Origin: Methanosarcinales archaeon | GTDB lineage: Archaea; Halobacteriota; Methanosarcinia; Methanosarcinales; Methanogasteraceae | Reading direction: 5' to 3' | Assembly: GCA_003661105.1 (NCBI GenBank) | Contig: QMVM01000010.1 | Location: forward strand, 1 to 17,753 | DNA length: 17,753 bases | In this document: one piece after another, positions 1 through 7,058 of the stretch | Layout: the number at the start of each line of letters is the position of its first letter | How positions within the stretch are numbered: the stretch's first letter is position 1 | Made by a program: the position numbers and the translations under genes | The notes under the pieces: model-generated | What the model was told of the DNA's origin: nothing | The model's database searches: none | The model's input: only the letters and a program-made list of their open reading frames with translations

Positions 1-1793
1 CCGTCCCCGTCCGTGTCAGTACCGTTATAGTTGCTCCAGTAGTTTCCGCCGATGGAGGGTCCGCCGATTATATTTGGTTTGGCGGTTATGGTGGTGATGT
101 TCCACCGGTTGGATCCGTCGTCGCAGGCGTTGTTTGTGTTGCCCCAGTAGTTGTTGTAGATCAAGTTGTCGCTCGAATCACACAGGTTGATGCCACAGTT
201 GTCGTTGTTCGATGCGGTGTTGTTCAGAAGTATATTGTTGCTCGAAGACTTCAGGCAGATGCCGTTTTCGTTGCACGATGCAGTATTGTCGGAGATGTTG
301 CAATGATCTGCTCCGTTTAGATAAATCCCTGCCCCGGATGTTCCGGTTGCTCCTGCCACACCGAACCCGGATATGTTCACGTAATCAGCAACCACCTCAA
401 AGACGTGATCGCCGGGATTTGCTGCTTGAACAATCGTTGAAACAGACCCGGCTTCAGACCGAATCGTCAGATGATCCCTCGCCACATCCACATTCTCGAA
501 GTAGCTGCCATTCTTGACGCAGATAGTCTCGCCAGCGGTTGCAGTATCGACCGCAGCCTGTACCGGAGTTCCGCTCGCGTTAAACGCGCCGCCGTCGCGC
601 CACCAGCCGCTCGTACTCACGCAGATACCGCCACAGTCGCAAGAGGTTGCATCTGCCGTGATACGTGCGTCAACCAGACCATACCCATACACGTCGTCCT
701 TCCCCGGATCTCCCAAATCTTGTGCCATTGATTGCAGTTGCAGTCTCACATCTTCATTGTTCACTACCCCATCGTCATTAACATCCGACAGGTTGGATGA
801 AATGATAAGAGCGGCGGTTCCAGCCACGTGAGGGGCTGCCTGGGAAGTTCCGCTCAAATTACCATAGCTACTGCCACCTACGAAAGTAGACCGTATATTC
901 ACACCCGGAGCGGCTAACTCAACCTCCTGACCAATGGGTGACAAAGATGCACGGTTATCATCCGGATATGTAGCTGTTACAGCCATCACAGAATCGTACC
1001 TGGCTGGATAGGTCACATTTCCACCATAAGTATTTCCAGCCGCTGCCACCAGAAGCACACCTGCACCGGATGCATTACAACAGGCATCACGAAGTGATTG
1101 GGAATACACACTTGTACCAAGGCTCATAACGACCACATCCATATCATTATATACTGCCCACTCAATGCCCGCGATCACCCAGCTGGCAGTACCAAAACCG
1201 GCGCTATCCAACACCCTGACAGCATAGAGGCTGACATTCGGAGCTACGCCTACCACGCCAACATTATTCCTCTCGGCAGCGATGACACCTGCCACATGGG
1301 TGCCATGGCTATTATAAGCCTCAAAGGGATCCGGATCGTTGAACACGAAATCATAACCGCCTTTATAATTAGCATCCAGGTCTTCATGAGTATAATCCAC
1401 ACCGGTATCAATGACCGCCACTTTAACCCCGGTACCACCAATGCCATTGTTATGTGCTATTTCACAGCCAATATGGCTCACACCCGTGGAATTCACATAT
1501 TCATCGGTTGCTATCGTAAGTATTACATCATCCTCAATATAGGCGACCCGCGGGTTCTTTCTCATATCATCTATTGCCTGCTCGGATAAACTGGCAGACA
1601 CAGCAGGGATTAAGCGGTACTCGTGTTTTACAAAACCCCCCTCGCTGTAGATCAATGCCTTTTCCGAGGGGATAGGCATCTGGTGAAATCCAATAATAAT
1701 ATCACGCCGCGGCTCTTCTGAGTAAGCTGTTCCACTTAATAGTATGGTAATAATCGTTAAAAACGTTATAAGCACCGAAAAGGATTTTTTCAT
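1..1793 (-). CDS. Secreted subtilisin-like serine protease with NosD-like beta-helix domain (partial, 3' end outside window)
   Basis: An extracellular S8-family protease, read from ATG at 1793 to the window edge (about 597 residues, no stop seen). Residues 1-25 form a signal peptide. Residues about 30-100 resemble an inhibitor I9 propeptide. The catalytic triad is visible: D129 in VIDTGVDYTH, H163 in SHGTHVAG, S317 in SGTSQAAPHVAG (Q where most have M), with oxyanion N254 in AAAGN. An EF-hand-like loop, DVNDDGVVNNED (337-348), lies near the end of the catalytic domain and probably binds calcium. After about residue 390 comes a second module: a WWRDGG start, an AVDTATAGETI stretch and Asn-rich beta-helix rungs such as GIYLNGADHCNISDN, as in NosD/pectate-lyase-type helices, then GGNYWSNYNGTDTDGDG at the edge. 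A wall-sorting or membrane-anchor end may lie outside. No ribosome binding site is visible. The family call is firm; substrate unknown. Confidence 0.93.
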   Translation of the reverse strand, partial: MKKSFSVLITFLTIITILLSGTAYSEEPRRDIIIGFHQMPIPSEKALIYSEGGFVKHEYRLIPAVSASLSEQAIDDMRKNPRVAYIEDDVILTIATDEYVNSTGVSHIGCEIAHNNGIGGTGVKVAVIDTGVDYTHEDLDANYKGGYDFVFNDPDPFEAYNSHGTHVAGVIAAERNNVGVVGVAPNVSLYAVRVLDSAGFGTASWVIAGIEWAVYNDMDVVVMSLGTSVYSQSLRDACCNASGAGVLLVAAAGNTYGGNVTYPARYDSVMAVTATYPDDNRASLSPIGQEVELAAPGVNIRSTFVGGSSYGNLSGTSQAAPHVAGTAALIISSNLSDVNDDGVVNNEDVRLQLQSMAQDLGDPGKDDVYGYGLVDARITADATSCDCGGICVSTSGWWRDGGAFNASGTPVQAAVDTATAGETICVKNGSYFENVDVARDHLTIRSEAGSVSTIVQAANPGDHVFEVVADYVNISGFGVAGATGTSGAGIYLNGADHCNISDNTASCNENGICLKSSSNNILLNNTASNNDNCGINLCDSSDNLIYNNYWGNTNNACDDGSNRWNITTITAKPNIIGGPSIGGNYWSNYNGTDTDGD

Positions 1794-1806
1794 ATCTTTC
1801 TACTAT

Positions 1807-1847
1807 GCAAAAAAATTAAAGATAGGGATTTGACAGAAAATCCCTAT
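1807..1847 (-). terminator. Hairpin plus T-tract terminator after the cytochrome gene
   Basis: A perfect 10-bp inverted repeat, ATAGGGATTT (1822-1831) and AAATCCCTAT (1838-1847), has a 6-base loop. On the minus strand it is followed by CTTTAATTTTTTT. It sits 37 bases past the cytochrome stop (1884), as expected for a transcription end. The T-tract lies about 20 bases before the subtilase ATG at 1793, so the same AT-rich run could also act as that gene's TATA region. Confidence 0.75.
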
Positions 1848-1883
1848 TCGATGTTCTTTGGCTTCTTATGTGGTTCGTTTGGG

Positions 1884-3206
1884 TTATCTTCGCCTTGATC
1901 CAGCGATCGTGGCAGAGTCAGAACCATATAGCGTCGTAACGGTTGCCATGTCTCCAACTGTTGCTGAAGGACATTCAACCACGATCCGGGTATCGTCCCA
2001 GGAGACCATACTGGTTTCAAGGTCATTGCCTTCGCAAGCGATGGTAACGCCGAGCAACTCACTATAGGATTCACCGGATTCATCACAGAACCCTGAACCA
2101 CGGACTGTCACAAGATCTCCCCTGATTGTGGCTGAATCGATTGATACCTTAGGCGCGACCACCAGTGGCACCAATTTGCTCTTCAGGCCACCCTTGACCA
2201 CACACAGTCCGTAATTTCCTTTACGCATTCCTGGGACGGCCACTACGATCTCTGAGCCGGTTATGGAATCAGGTATCAGTGTTATGTTTGTTATACCATC
2301 ATCGATAACCACCTCGGAAGTATAGTCTATACCATCCATAGTAGTCTCGAGGTTGCTGCCGGTAATGGTCATTACTGTTTTCGCACCAGCCACCAATTTG
2401 TCAGAACTTACACTGTGTATGTTCGGGGTTACGAGTCTTTCTGGCACAGTGCTGGATGCTTCAAACCATGAATGACATCCCATGCAGTCCCAACTATCAC
2501 CTATATGCCCATATCCAAGCTCGCCTTCAGTGGCAGCGTAGTCGTACTGGATATTGTGCAGTGATTTGACACCATGACAGTCTTCACATTTCCTCATAGA
2601 AACGTTTGTACCTGTGACGTCGTGGCATACACCACACATGTTATTGTCGCCAGGCCAGATGCTATGGTGTGTCTGGTAATTGTCGTAAATCGCTGCCCCT
2701 GAAACCGGGGTTGTATTGGCTTCATGACATGCCTCGCAGCCGCCCCCTTTCGTATTGGTAGTCCCATTTATCCATGTATAGCTGGTATCCGGGGTTATCA
2801 ATGACGCAGCATATGTTGGGATATAATGCTCATCATCATAGTCGTCAACAAGGCTACCGTGGCAGTGGCTGCAATGTCTAGCCAGAGCTTCATCTGCAGT
2901 GTGATGTGGTGATGCATTATGACACACCAAGCAGTCCCTGATCGGAGTGTCAATGCCGCCAGTTGGACCAAGTTTGTGGCAGTCTGTGCAGTTATACCCT
3001 TCATTTGGTACTAACATGTGGTGTGTGTCAGGAACTCCGGAACTGTGACATGCCCTACACTCATCTTCTGCAAACCCCTCGTACATTGTGTCGTATATCC
3101 CCATATTCTGATTCGCCGGGGGTGGTGGTATTATTGCTAATGCTATACTAATTGACAGAACGACGATTAATATAGTTAGCCCATACAATATTCTTTGCCT
3201 TTTCAC
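1884..3206 (-). CDS. Secreted octahaem c-type cytochrome with two C-terminal IPT/TIG-like domains
   Basis: A 440-residue exported electron-transfer protein. Residues 8-26 are a signal peptide or N-terminal anchor. Eight CxxCH haem-binding motifs follow, with first cysteines at residues 50, 73, 92, 112, 157, 191, 207 and 241 (CRACH, CTDCH, CLVCH, CSHCH, CEACH, CGVCH, CEDCH, CMGCH). Extra histidines between them could be distal ligands. Residues about 260-350 and 353-433 look like two Ig-like IPT/TIG beta-sandwiches (ITGSNLE, VVAVPGMRKGNYGL; VRGSGF) with no haem motif and four spare cysteines (335, 374, 391, 412). The start is GTG at 3206, set by a strong AGGAGGAG at 3215-3222 with an 8-base spacer. 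Multihaem proteins of methanogens and ANME archaea move electrons to outside acceptors or partner cells; that role here is inference. It is a single-gene unit closed by the hairpin at 1822-1847. Confidence 0.92.
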   Translation of the reverse strand: MKRQRILYGLTILIVVLSISIALAIIPPPPANQNMGIYDTMYEGFAEDECRACHSSGVPDTHHMLVPNEGYNCTDCHKLGPTGGIDTPIRDCLVCHNASPHHTADEALARHCSHCHGSLVDDYDDEHYIPTYAASLITPDTSYTWINGTTNTKGGGCEACHEANTTPVSGAAIYDNYQTHHSIWPGDNNMCGVCHDVTGTNVSMRKCEDCHGVKSLHNIQYDYAATEGELGYGHIGDSWDCMGCHSWFEASSTVPERLVTPNIHSVSSDKLVAGAKTVMTITGSNLETTMDGIDYTSEVVIDDGITNITLIPDSITGSEIVVAVPGMRKGNYGLCVVKGGLKSKLVPLVVAPKVSIDSATIRGDLVTVRGSGFCDESGESYSELLGVTIACEGNDLETSMVSWDDTRIVVECPSATVGDMATVTTLYGSDSATIAGSRRR

Positions 3207-3548
3207 TACTTATACTCCTCCTGATGTTTGTAGTATGGCATAATACGATCCACCCCTCATAAAGTTTTTGTTTTTTTTAACATTGGGTCAAAATTCGCGC
3301 ACATCCGGACCCGTGCCAATGACCATATCGCCCATGATCTTAGGAATTTTCAACGCGTAAATTGCGCCCCACAAGCTTCGAGTAGCGTCTCAAACCCCTC
3401 CCACTGATCAAGCAGTTGGCATAAGATCGACAATTGGATTTTCAGATGGGGGGCGTATCGAAGAGTGTGGCCGGGCTGCCGACACCAGAGAAGACAGCAA
3501 CCTCCTCATTAATCATTATTAAATACTATGGAGGCGCAAGTTTCAAAT
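3207..3548. other. Divergent intergenic region, no gene seen
   Basis: About 340 bases between the cytochrome (minus) and the NifH-like operon (plus). For the cytochrome, the minus strand reads CTTTATGA near 3259-3266, a possible TATA box about 30 bases before the ribosome binding site. The plus-strand promoter is listed separately. The GC-richer middle (3290-3500) shows no convincing ORF, RNA gene or strong hairpin. Confidence 0.5.
3516..3525 (+). promoter_or_regulatory. TATA-like box for the NifH-like operon
   Basis: TTATTAAATA is centred 26-28 bases before the ATG at 3549. This is the usual archaeal TATA-to-start distance, so transcription would begin at or just before that ATG, giving a leaderless mRNA. 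It would exclude the upstream in-frame ATG at 3528, only 2 bases past the box. Confidence 0.45.
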
Positions 3549-3839
3549 ATGGATACAGAAGTTGTAGATGTGGAAGTCTTACTCGAACTTGGTGAGACAA
3601 TGATTGTTCGCGAAAAAGAGTTTTCGGAGTCCTCTAGAGCAATAGCGGAACTATCAGAAGAGGACCATCTTGATGAGGAGGCATACCTCAAAGAGTTTTA
3701 CACGCGTGTTCATGGTTTCATGGATAAAACGACCGATTTGATCGCAGCATACCAGGAGTATATAGCCGCGCTTGAGAACGCATGTACCCAACGAGATGCG
3801 GAAGCACTCCCGAGTAGTTGTTGTGGATGTTTGCTGTGA
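3549..3839 (+). CDS. Small acidic helical protein with C-terminal CCxC tail, first gene of NifH-like operon
   Basis: A 96-residue protein of no family I recognise. It is acidic and predicted mostly helical by eye (EVLLELGETMIVREKEF, YLKEFYTRVHGFMDKTTDL). A further cysteine lies in ENACTQRD, and the protein ends in a short cysteine cluster, SSCCGCLL. It has no signal peptide or membrane segment. The start at 3549 fits the TATA-like box at 3516-3525; an in-frame ATG at 3528 would add 7 residues. The next gene, a NifH-like ATPase, starts 20 bases past the stop. The cysteine tail could bind a metal or Fe-S cluster, or be an acceptor or docking site for the Fe protein; this is inference from position and cysteines only. 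Confidence 0.6.
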   Translation: MDTEVVDVEVLLELGETMIVREKEFSESSRAIAELSEEDHLDEEAYLKEFYTRVHGFMDKTTDLIAAYQEYIAALENACTQRDAEALPSSCCGCLL

Positions 3840-3859
3840 TAAGGCAGTGCTTGAGAACG

Positions 3860-4657
3860 ATGTACCGAACAAGAAAAATAGCGATATACGGCAAAGGCGG
3901 CATCGGCAAGTCCAGCACCGCCTCAAATGTAGCAGCAGCGTGCGCGGATGCCGGGTATTCAGTTACCATCATCGGTTGCGACCCGAAGAGCGATTCCTCG
4001 ATCACGCTGTTAAATGGCAGGAGGATTCCGACGGTGCTGGATCTGATGCGGCAGGGAGCCGAGCTATCTGAGGCGAATGTCGTCCACGAAGGTTACAAGG
4101 GCGTCAAATGCATCGAGGTCGGCGGACCCGAGCCTGGTGTCGGCTGTGCTGGCAGGGGGATCATCGTTGCAGTCACTGAACTGCAGAAGATCACAACAGC
4201 GCTTACAGAGAGCGATCTTGTGATCTACGACGTGCCAGGGGATATTGTGTGTGGCGGCTTTGTGGCGCCGATCAGAAAAGGGCTTGTTAGCGAGGCATAT
4301 ATCATCTCGTCAGGCGAATACATGCCGATTTATGCTGCAAACAACATCTGCAAAGGGCTTTTGAAACTGAATATGCCGCTTAGTGGTGTGATCTGCAATT
4401 CAAGGAATGTCCCGAGAGAAGAAGAGATTATAACCGAATTTGCAGGCAGCATCGGGAGCGAACTTGTTGCATTCATTCCGAAAGATGATATCGTGCAGGA
4501 CTGCGAGCGGCAGGGGTTCTCTGTGCTCGAAAGTGCGCCCGACTCCGAAATCGCAGAGGTGTACCGCAAGCTTGCGAAAGCGATCATGGACTGCGAACAT
4601 TCAGCGATACCAGCTCCGATGGAGGACGACAGCCTCCGTGAACTGCTCAATATATAA
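3860..4657 (+). CDS. NifH-like iron protein (nitrogenase reductase superfamily ATPase)
   Basis: A 265-residue member of the NifH/BchL/CfbC superfamily: homodimers that couple ATP hydrolysis to electron delivery from one shared 4Fe-4S cluster. Visible motifs are the P-loop YGKGGIGKSST (10-20), the GCDPKSDSS switch region (39-47) and both cluster cysteines, C96 in GGPEPGVGCAGRG and C131 in YDVPGDIVCGGF, nearly at NifH numbering. Start ATG 3860 gives the standard MYRTRKIAIYGKGG opening; TTG at 3851, with AAGG at 3841-3844, is an alternative. NifH proteins have Leu in YDVLGD; here it is Pro126. No NifD/NifK/CfbD-like gene is in the window, so neither nitrogen fixation nor F430 synthesis is supported. 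Neighbours are the small CCxC protein before it and the unknown protein starting 22 bases after it. The target is unknown. Confidence 0.93.
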   Translation: MYRTRKIAIYGKGGIGKSSTASNVAAACADAGYSVTIIGCDPKSDSSITLLNGRRIPTVLDLMRQGAELSEANVVHEGYKGVKCIEVGGPEPGVGCAGRGIIVAVTELQKITTALTESDLVIYDVPGDIVCGGFVAPIRKGLVSEAYIISSGEYMPIYAANNICKGLLKLNMPLSGVICNSRNVPREEEIITEFAGSIGSELVAFIPKDDIVQDCERQGFSVLESAPDSEIAEVYRKLAKAIMDCEHSAIPAPMEDDSLRELLNI

Positions 4658-4679
4658 GCATATATGCGAGGTGCAGACG

Positions 4680-5717
4680 GTGAACAGACAGATATTACTC
4701 GACCTTCTTACAAATATCCTGAGCTCGCAGGGGTATGAGGTGGATCCCCTGATCCGGGGTACCTCTCCGCGAACGGATCTGGTTGTTGCGAAAGACGGGG
4801 GGGTGACTTGCATCCAGTATGGCGGGACCGAGACCGATCTGCGGTATTTTGCAGATGCGGTGCAGGGGGCTTACGATGCGCTCTTCATATCCGATGAGAC
4901 CACTGACCAGATGGCGCGCTTCGCGGATCGGTACAACATCAGGATGTGGGATCGTGCCGAACTCGAGATTCGCATCGGAAAGGCGATGCTTGCAGAGGCA
5001 GAAGACGCAGGTTACGATCTTCTGGGGCAGGAGTACCGGAAGTCTCACGAGTATGAACATCAGGAGTACCAGAAGTCTCGTGAGCATGAGCCTAACGAGT
5101 ATCAGGGCTATTCTACGGGCCGGATGCAAGAGATCGTCGAGACTGTGGATGATTCGCGTGATGTGCTACAGCTTAGATGCGCGGCTATACGTGCGGATGA
5201 GAGACGTGCGATCGCGACTGCGAAGGGGTTTGTCAGCGGTATAACTGGTGCTGCCATCGAGTTTGTGCCGTTCTGGAATTACAGCTACGTCATCGATACG
5301 CACCGGCAGTACAGGGCAAAGACGATACATATAGCAGCAGAGGGGTCTGGCGCGATCAATGCTCTTAACAGGGAGAAACATGAGTACCTGCAAGATGTAA
5401 GCGATTCCATATCTGTTCCCTGCCAGGATTATGAGATAAAAAGCCCGACCGTGACGAAAGTCGAAGCCCGGGAAGGGATATTAAACGATGCGATCGAGAG
5501 CAACACGAGAAACACAGCCTCTACCAGCACATCAGGCGGCGCCATCGTCACCGAGCACAGGACTGTGAGACCCCTGGCAAAGGACATCGATCTCGATATG
5601 GACATCGTGTACCTGCCAGTCTGGAAGGTTAAAGGTATGAATGGCAGCATCATGATCGATGCTCACGATGGAAATGCCATAACCACGCCGGTCGATGATG
5701 ATGTCGAGTTTTTGTGA
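4680..5717 (+). CDS. Unrecognised two-part protein, third gene of NifH-like operon
   Basis: 345 residues, start GTG 4680 chosen from GAGGTG at 4668-4673 with a 6-base spacer. Residues 1-105 look like a small alpha/beta fold resembling restriction-endonuclease-like domains: LDLLTNILSSQGYEVD, then D33 in RTDLVV and Q46 in TCIQYGG. The lysine usual after the E/Q position is absent, so catalysis is doubtful. Residues 118-142 are a charged linker encoded by a 33-bp tandem repeat. Residues 150-345 hold two similar motifs, FVPFWNYSY (195-203) and YLPVWKVKG (311-319), each at a beta-strand followed by conserved-looking turns (YRAKTIHI; IMIDAHDGNAI), which suggests an internal duplication. No signal peptide or membrane helix. 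The gene is likely co-transcribed with the NifH-like gene. The fold assignment is tentative and no function is claimed. Confidence 0.7.
   Translation: MNRQILLDLLTNILSSQGYEVDPLIRGTSPRTDLVVAKDGGVTCIQYGGTETDLRYFADAVQGAYDALFISDETTDQMARFADRYNIRMWDRAELEIRIGKAMLAEAEDAGYDLLGQEYRKSHEYEHQEYQKSREHEPNEYQGYSTGRMQEIVETVDDSRDVLQLRCAAIRADERRAIATAKGFVSGITGAAIEFVPFWNYSYVIDTHRQYRAKTIHIAAEGSGAINALNREKHEYLQDVSDSISVPCQDYEIKSPTVTKVEAREGILNDAIESNTRNTASTSTSGGAIVTEHRTVRPLAKDIDLDMDIVYLPVWKVKGMNGSIMIDAHDGNAITTPVDDDVEFL
5031..5106 (+). repeat. 33-bp in-frame tandem repeat (about 2.3 copies)
   Basis: Copies begin with GAGTACCGG at 5031, GAGTACCAG at 5064 and GAGTATCAG at 5097. Each full copy encodes 11 residues of the pattern EYxKSxExExx. 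It forms the linker between the two halves of the third gene of the NifH-like operon. Confidence 0.8.
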
Positions 5718-6060
5718 ACTATTGAAGTGGTAGTACATATCCGAGATAGTTACTGTAAATAAGAGTCTGTGTTATAATATCTGCATGCTCAATATCATAC
5801 GAAGTTTTAAGAAGGATATAGCGGTACAAAATACCATTAATCTGTGTTCATCTGCGTTAATCTGTGGCTGATAAGGGTTTTTAGCCACATATGGACACTG
5901 ATTCCACCGATTTCATCAATCTACTCGTTTCCAGGTTCCATTGCACTTCATGTCATGGTAAACTATCGTAGATCAGGACACTACTCTGAAAAATTCCGTA
6001 ATTCTGTCTCAATATACAATGCACTTCCGGCACATTCACGCTTAATCAATCATGCCCCGG
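5718..6060. other. Convergent intergenic region
   Basis: About 340 bases between two genes that end toward each other. It contains the periodic inverted repeat at 5836-5916, listed separately. I see no ORF, tRNA or strong terminator in the rest. Confidence 0.5.
5836..5916. repeat. Imperfect inverted repeat built from 10-bp units (AATCTGTGTT type)
   Basis: Three 10-bp units, TTAATCTGTG, TTCATCTGCG and TTAATCTGTG, follow one another at 5837-5866. They run into GTGGCT (5864-5869), which pairs with AGCCAC (5883-5888) across a 13-base loop. The right arm continues as CATATGGACACTGATTCC, a degraded complement of the left arm. The word ATCTGTGTTAATCTGTGGC and its complement are, from memory, a common intergenic repeat in diverse prokaryotes; identity to that family needs a search. 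Confidence 0.55.
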
Positions 6061-7056
6061 TCACTCTTCTGACGGCGGGACGAGATCCAGTAGACTCAGT
6101 GACCGCATCCACTCGCCGACCGGCTCACGTGATGTCCCGACGACGAGGCGCTTCTGACCGCGCACATCCTCAAGCATACCCCGCGCCTCGACAACCTCGC
6201 CAGCCAGCGCCTGACCTGCATAAGTATGCGTGTAACAGAGGATCTCAGATACGACCGGATGATCGATCTCGTATACCGCGGGACTGTCGAATGCGAAGTC
6301 TGCGCTTAGAACCCGCGCGGTCAAGCTGCACCGTCGCAGATCGGCTCCGCGCTCTTGTATGAATGGCAGTTGATCCCAGTCGCGGACAAAGAGAAGGTCG
6401 AAATACGTACCGCCGATCATGCCCCTGTTTCCTTTCCGCAGTTCATGGGCCAAGAACTCCTCAAACGAGATTTCAGGCACTCTCTTCGCATAGATCTGGC
6501 GCCACATCTCCGCGCTGATCTCTGTGATCTCGAGTTTGGTAGAATCTCGGTCTCGATCACTGTCCTGGTCCCGGTCTATGCTCCTATTTCTCAAAATCTC
6601 CTGCCGAATCGCATCTCTCGCAAGGAACCAGTATCGTCCGTACACCACGAAATCGATATCCGAACCTTCGATCTGCAATCCGGGAAGCATCGAACCCGTG
6701 ACCCCCATCTTCCCAACCGGGATTCCAGCACTCTTAAGCACGTCAACGATCACAGCAACACGCGGATCCTCCTTTGCAAGGGTGGGTATGCGATCATTCG
6801 ACCTGAGAACCTTTGAGATCGCATCTTCGGGAAGACGGAACTTCCAGGAGGGGTGGTTCTTCTCTATAAACTCGTCAGACACGTCAAAATCAAGTTTACG
6901 ATATCTGACACCGTCCATCTCACGATCACCGTCCTGATCAGGTATATATCTGAGAACTGTTTGCACGCCACCGGTATGATCGTAACCGGACGCTGCAAAG
7001 ATCCAGTCGTTGTCCGTAACAATAAAATCGCGCAGTCGGATGTTCGTTGCGTGCAT
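6061..7056 (-). CDS. Predicted nucleotidyltransferase (DNA polymerase beta superfamily, COG2413-like)
   Basis: 331 residues with a minimal nucleotidyltransferase core: G121-S122 in VTGSMLPG, D133 and D135 in GSDIDFVVYG, and a third acid, D220, in GTYFDLLFV. Residues 1-50 (RLRDFIVTDNDWIF, then YDHTGGVQTVLRYIPD) are an N-terminal module typical of archaeal proteins of this group. The C-terminal 90 residues (SADFAFDSPAVYEIDHP, LAGEVVEARG) look like a beta-barrel. Residues 162-172 are a low-complexity Asp/Arg insert. The start is ATG 7056, the only good one, and it lies 2 bases past the 3' end of the initiator tRNA. There is no room for a promoter or ribosome binding site outside the tRNA, so the mRNA would be leaderless after tRNA 3' processing. 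The substrate is unknown; a link to tRNA is a guess from position. Confidence 0.85.
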   Translation of the reverse strand: MHATNIRLRDFIVTDNDWIFAASGYDHTGGVQTVLRYIPDQDGDREMDGVRYRKLDFDVSDEFIEKNHPSWKFRLPEDAISKVLRSNDRIPTLAKEDPRVAVIVDVLKSAGIPVGKMGVTGSMLPGLQIEGSDIDFVVYGRYWFLARDAIRQEILRNRSIDRDQDSDRDRDSTKLEITEISAEMWRQIYAKRVPEISFEEFLAHELRKGNRGMIGGTYFDLLFVRDWDQLPFIQERGADLRRCSLTARVLSADFAFDSPAVYEIDHPVVSEILCYTHTYAGQALAGEVVEARGMLEDVRGQKRLVVGTSREPVGEWMRSLSLLDLVPPSEE

Positions 7057-7058
7057 TA

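Noticed and set aside
1098..1589. 163-residue plus-strand ORF opposite the subtilase
   Set aside because: Antisense of the catalytic domain, whose triad motifs are unmistakable on the minus strand.
3860..4657. Calling the NifH-like gene nifH or cfbC
   Set aside because: Cluster and P-loop motifs fit the superfamily only; no nifD, nifK or cfbD lies nearby and the YDVPGD substitution is unusual, so no symbol was given.
4440..4679. Longer start for the third operon gene inside the NifH-like gene
   Set aside because: It would overlap about 220 bases of the NifH-like CDS in another frame; the GTG at 4680 has a correctly spaced GAGGTG.
5031..5106. CRISPR-like array
   Set aside because: The units are adjacent, in frame and without spacers.
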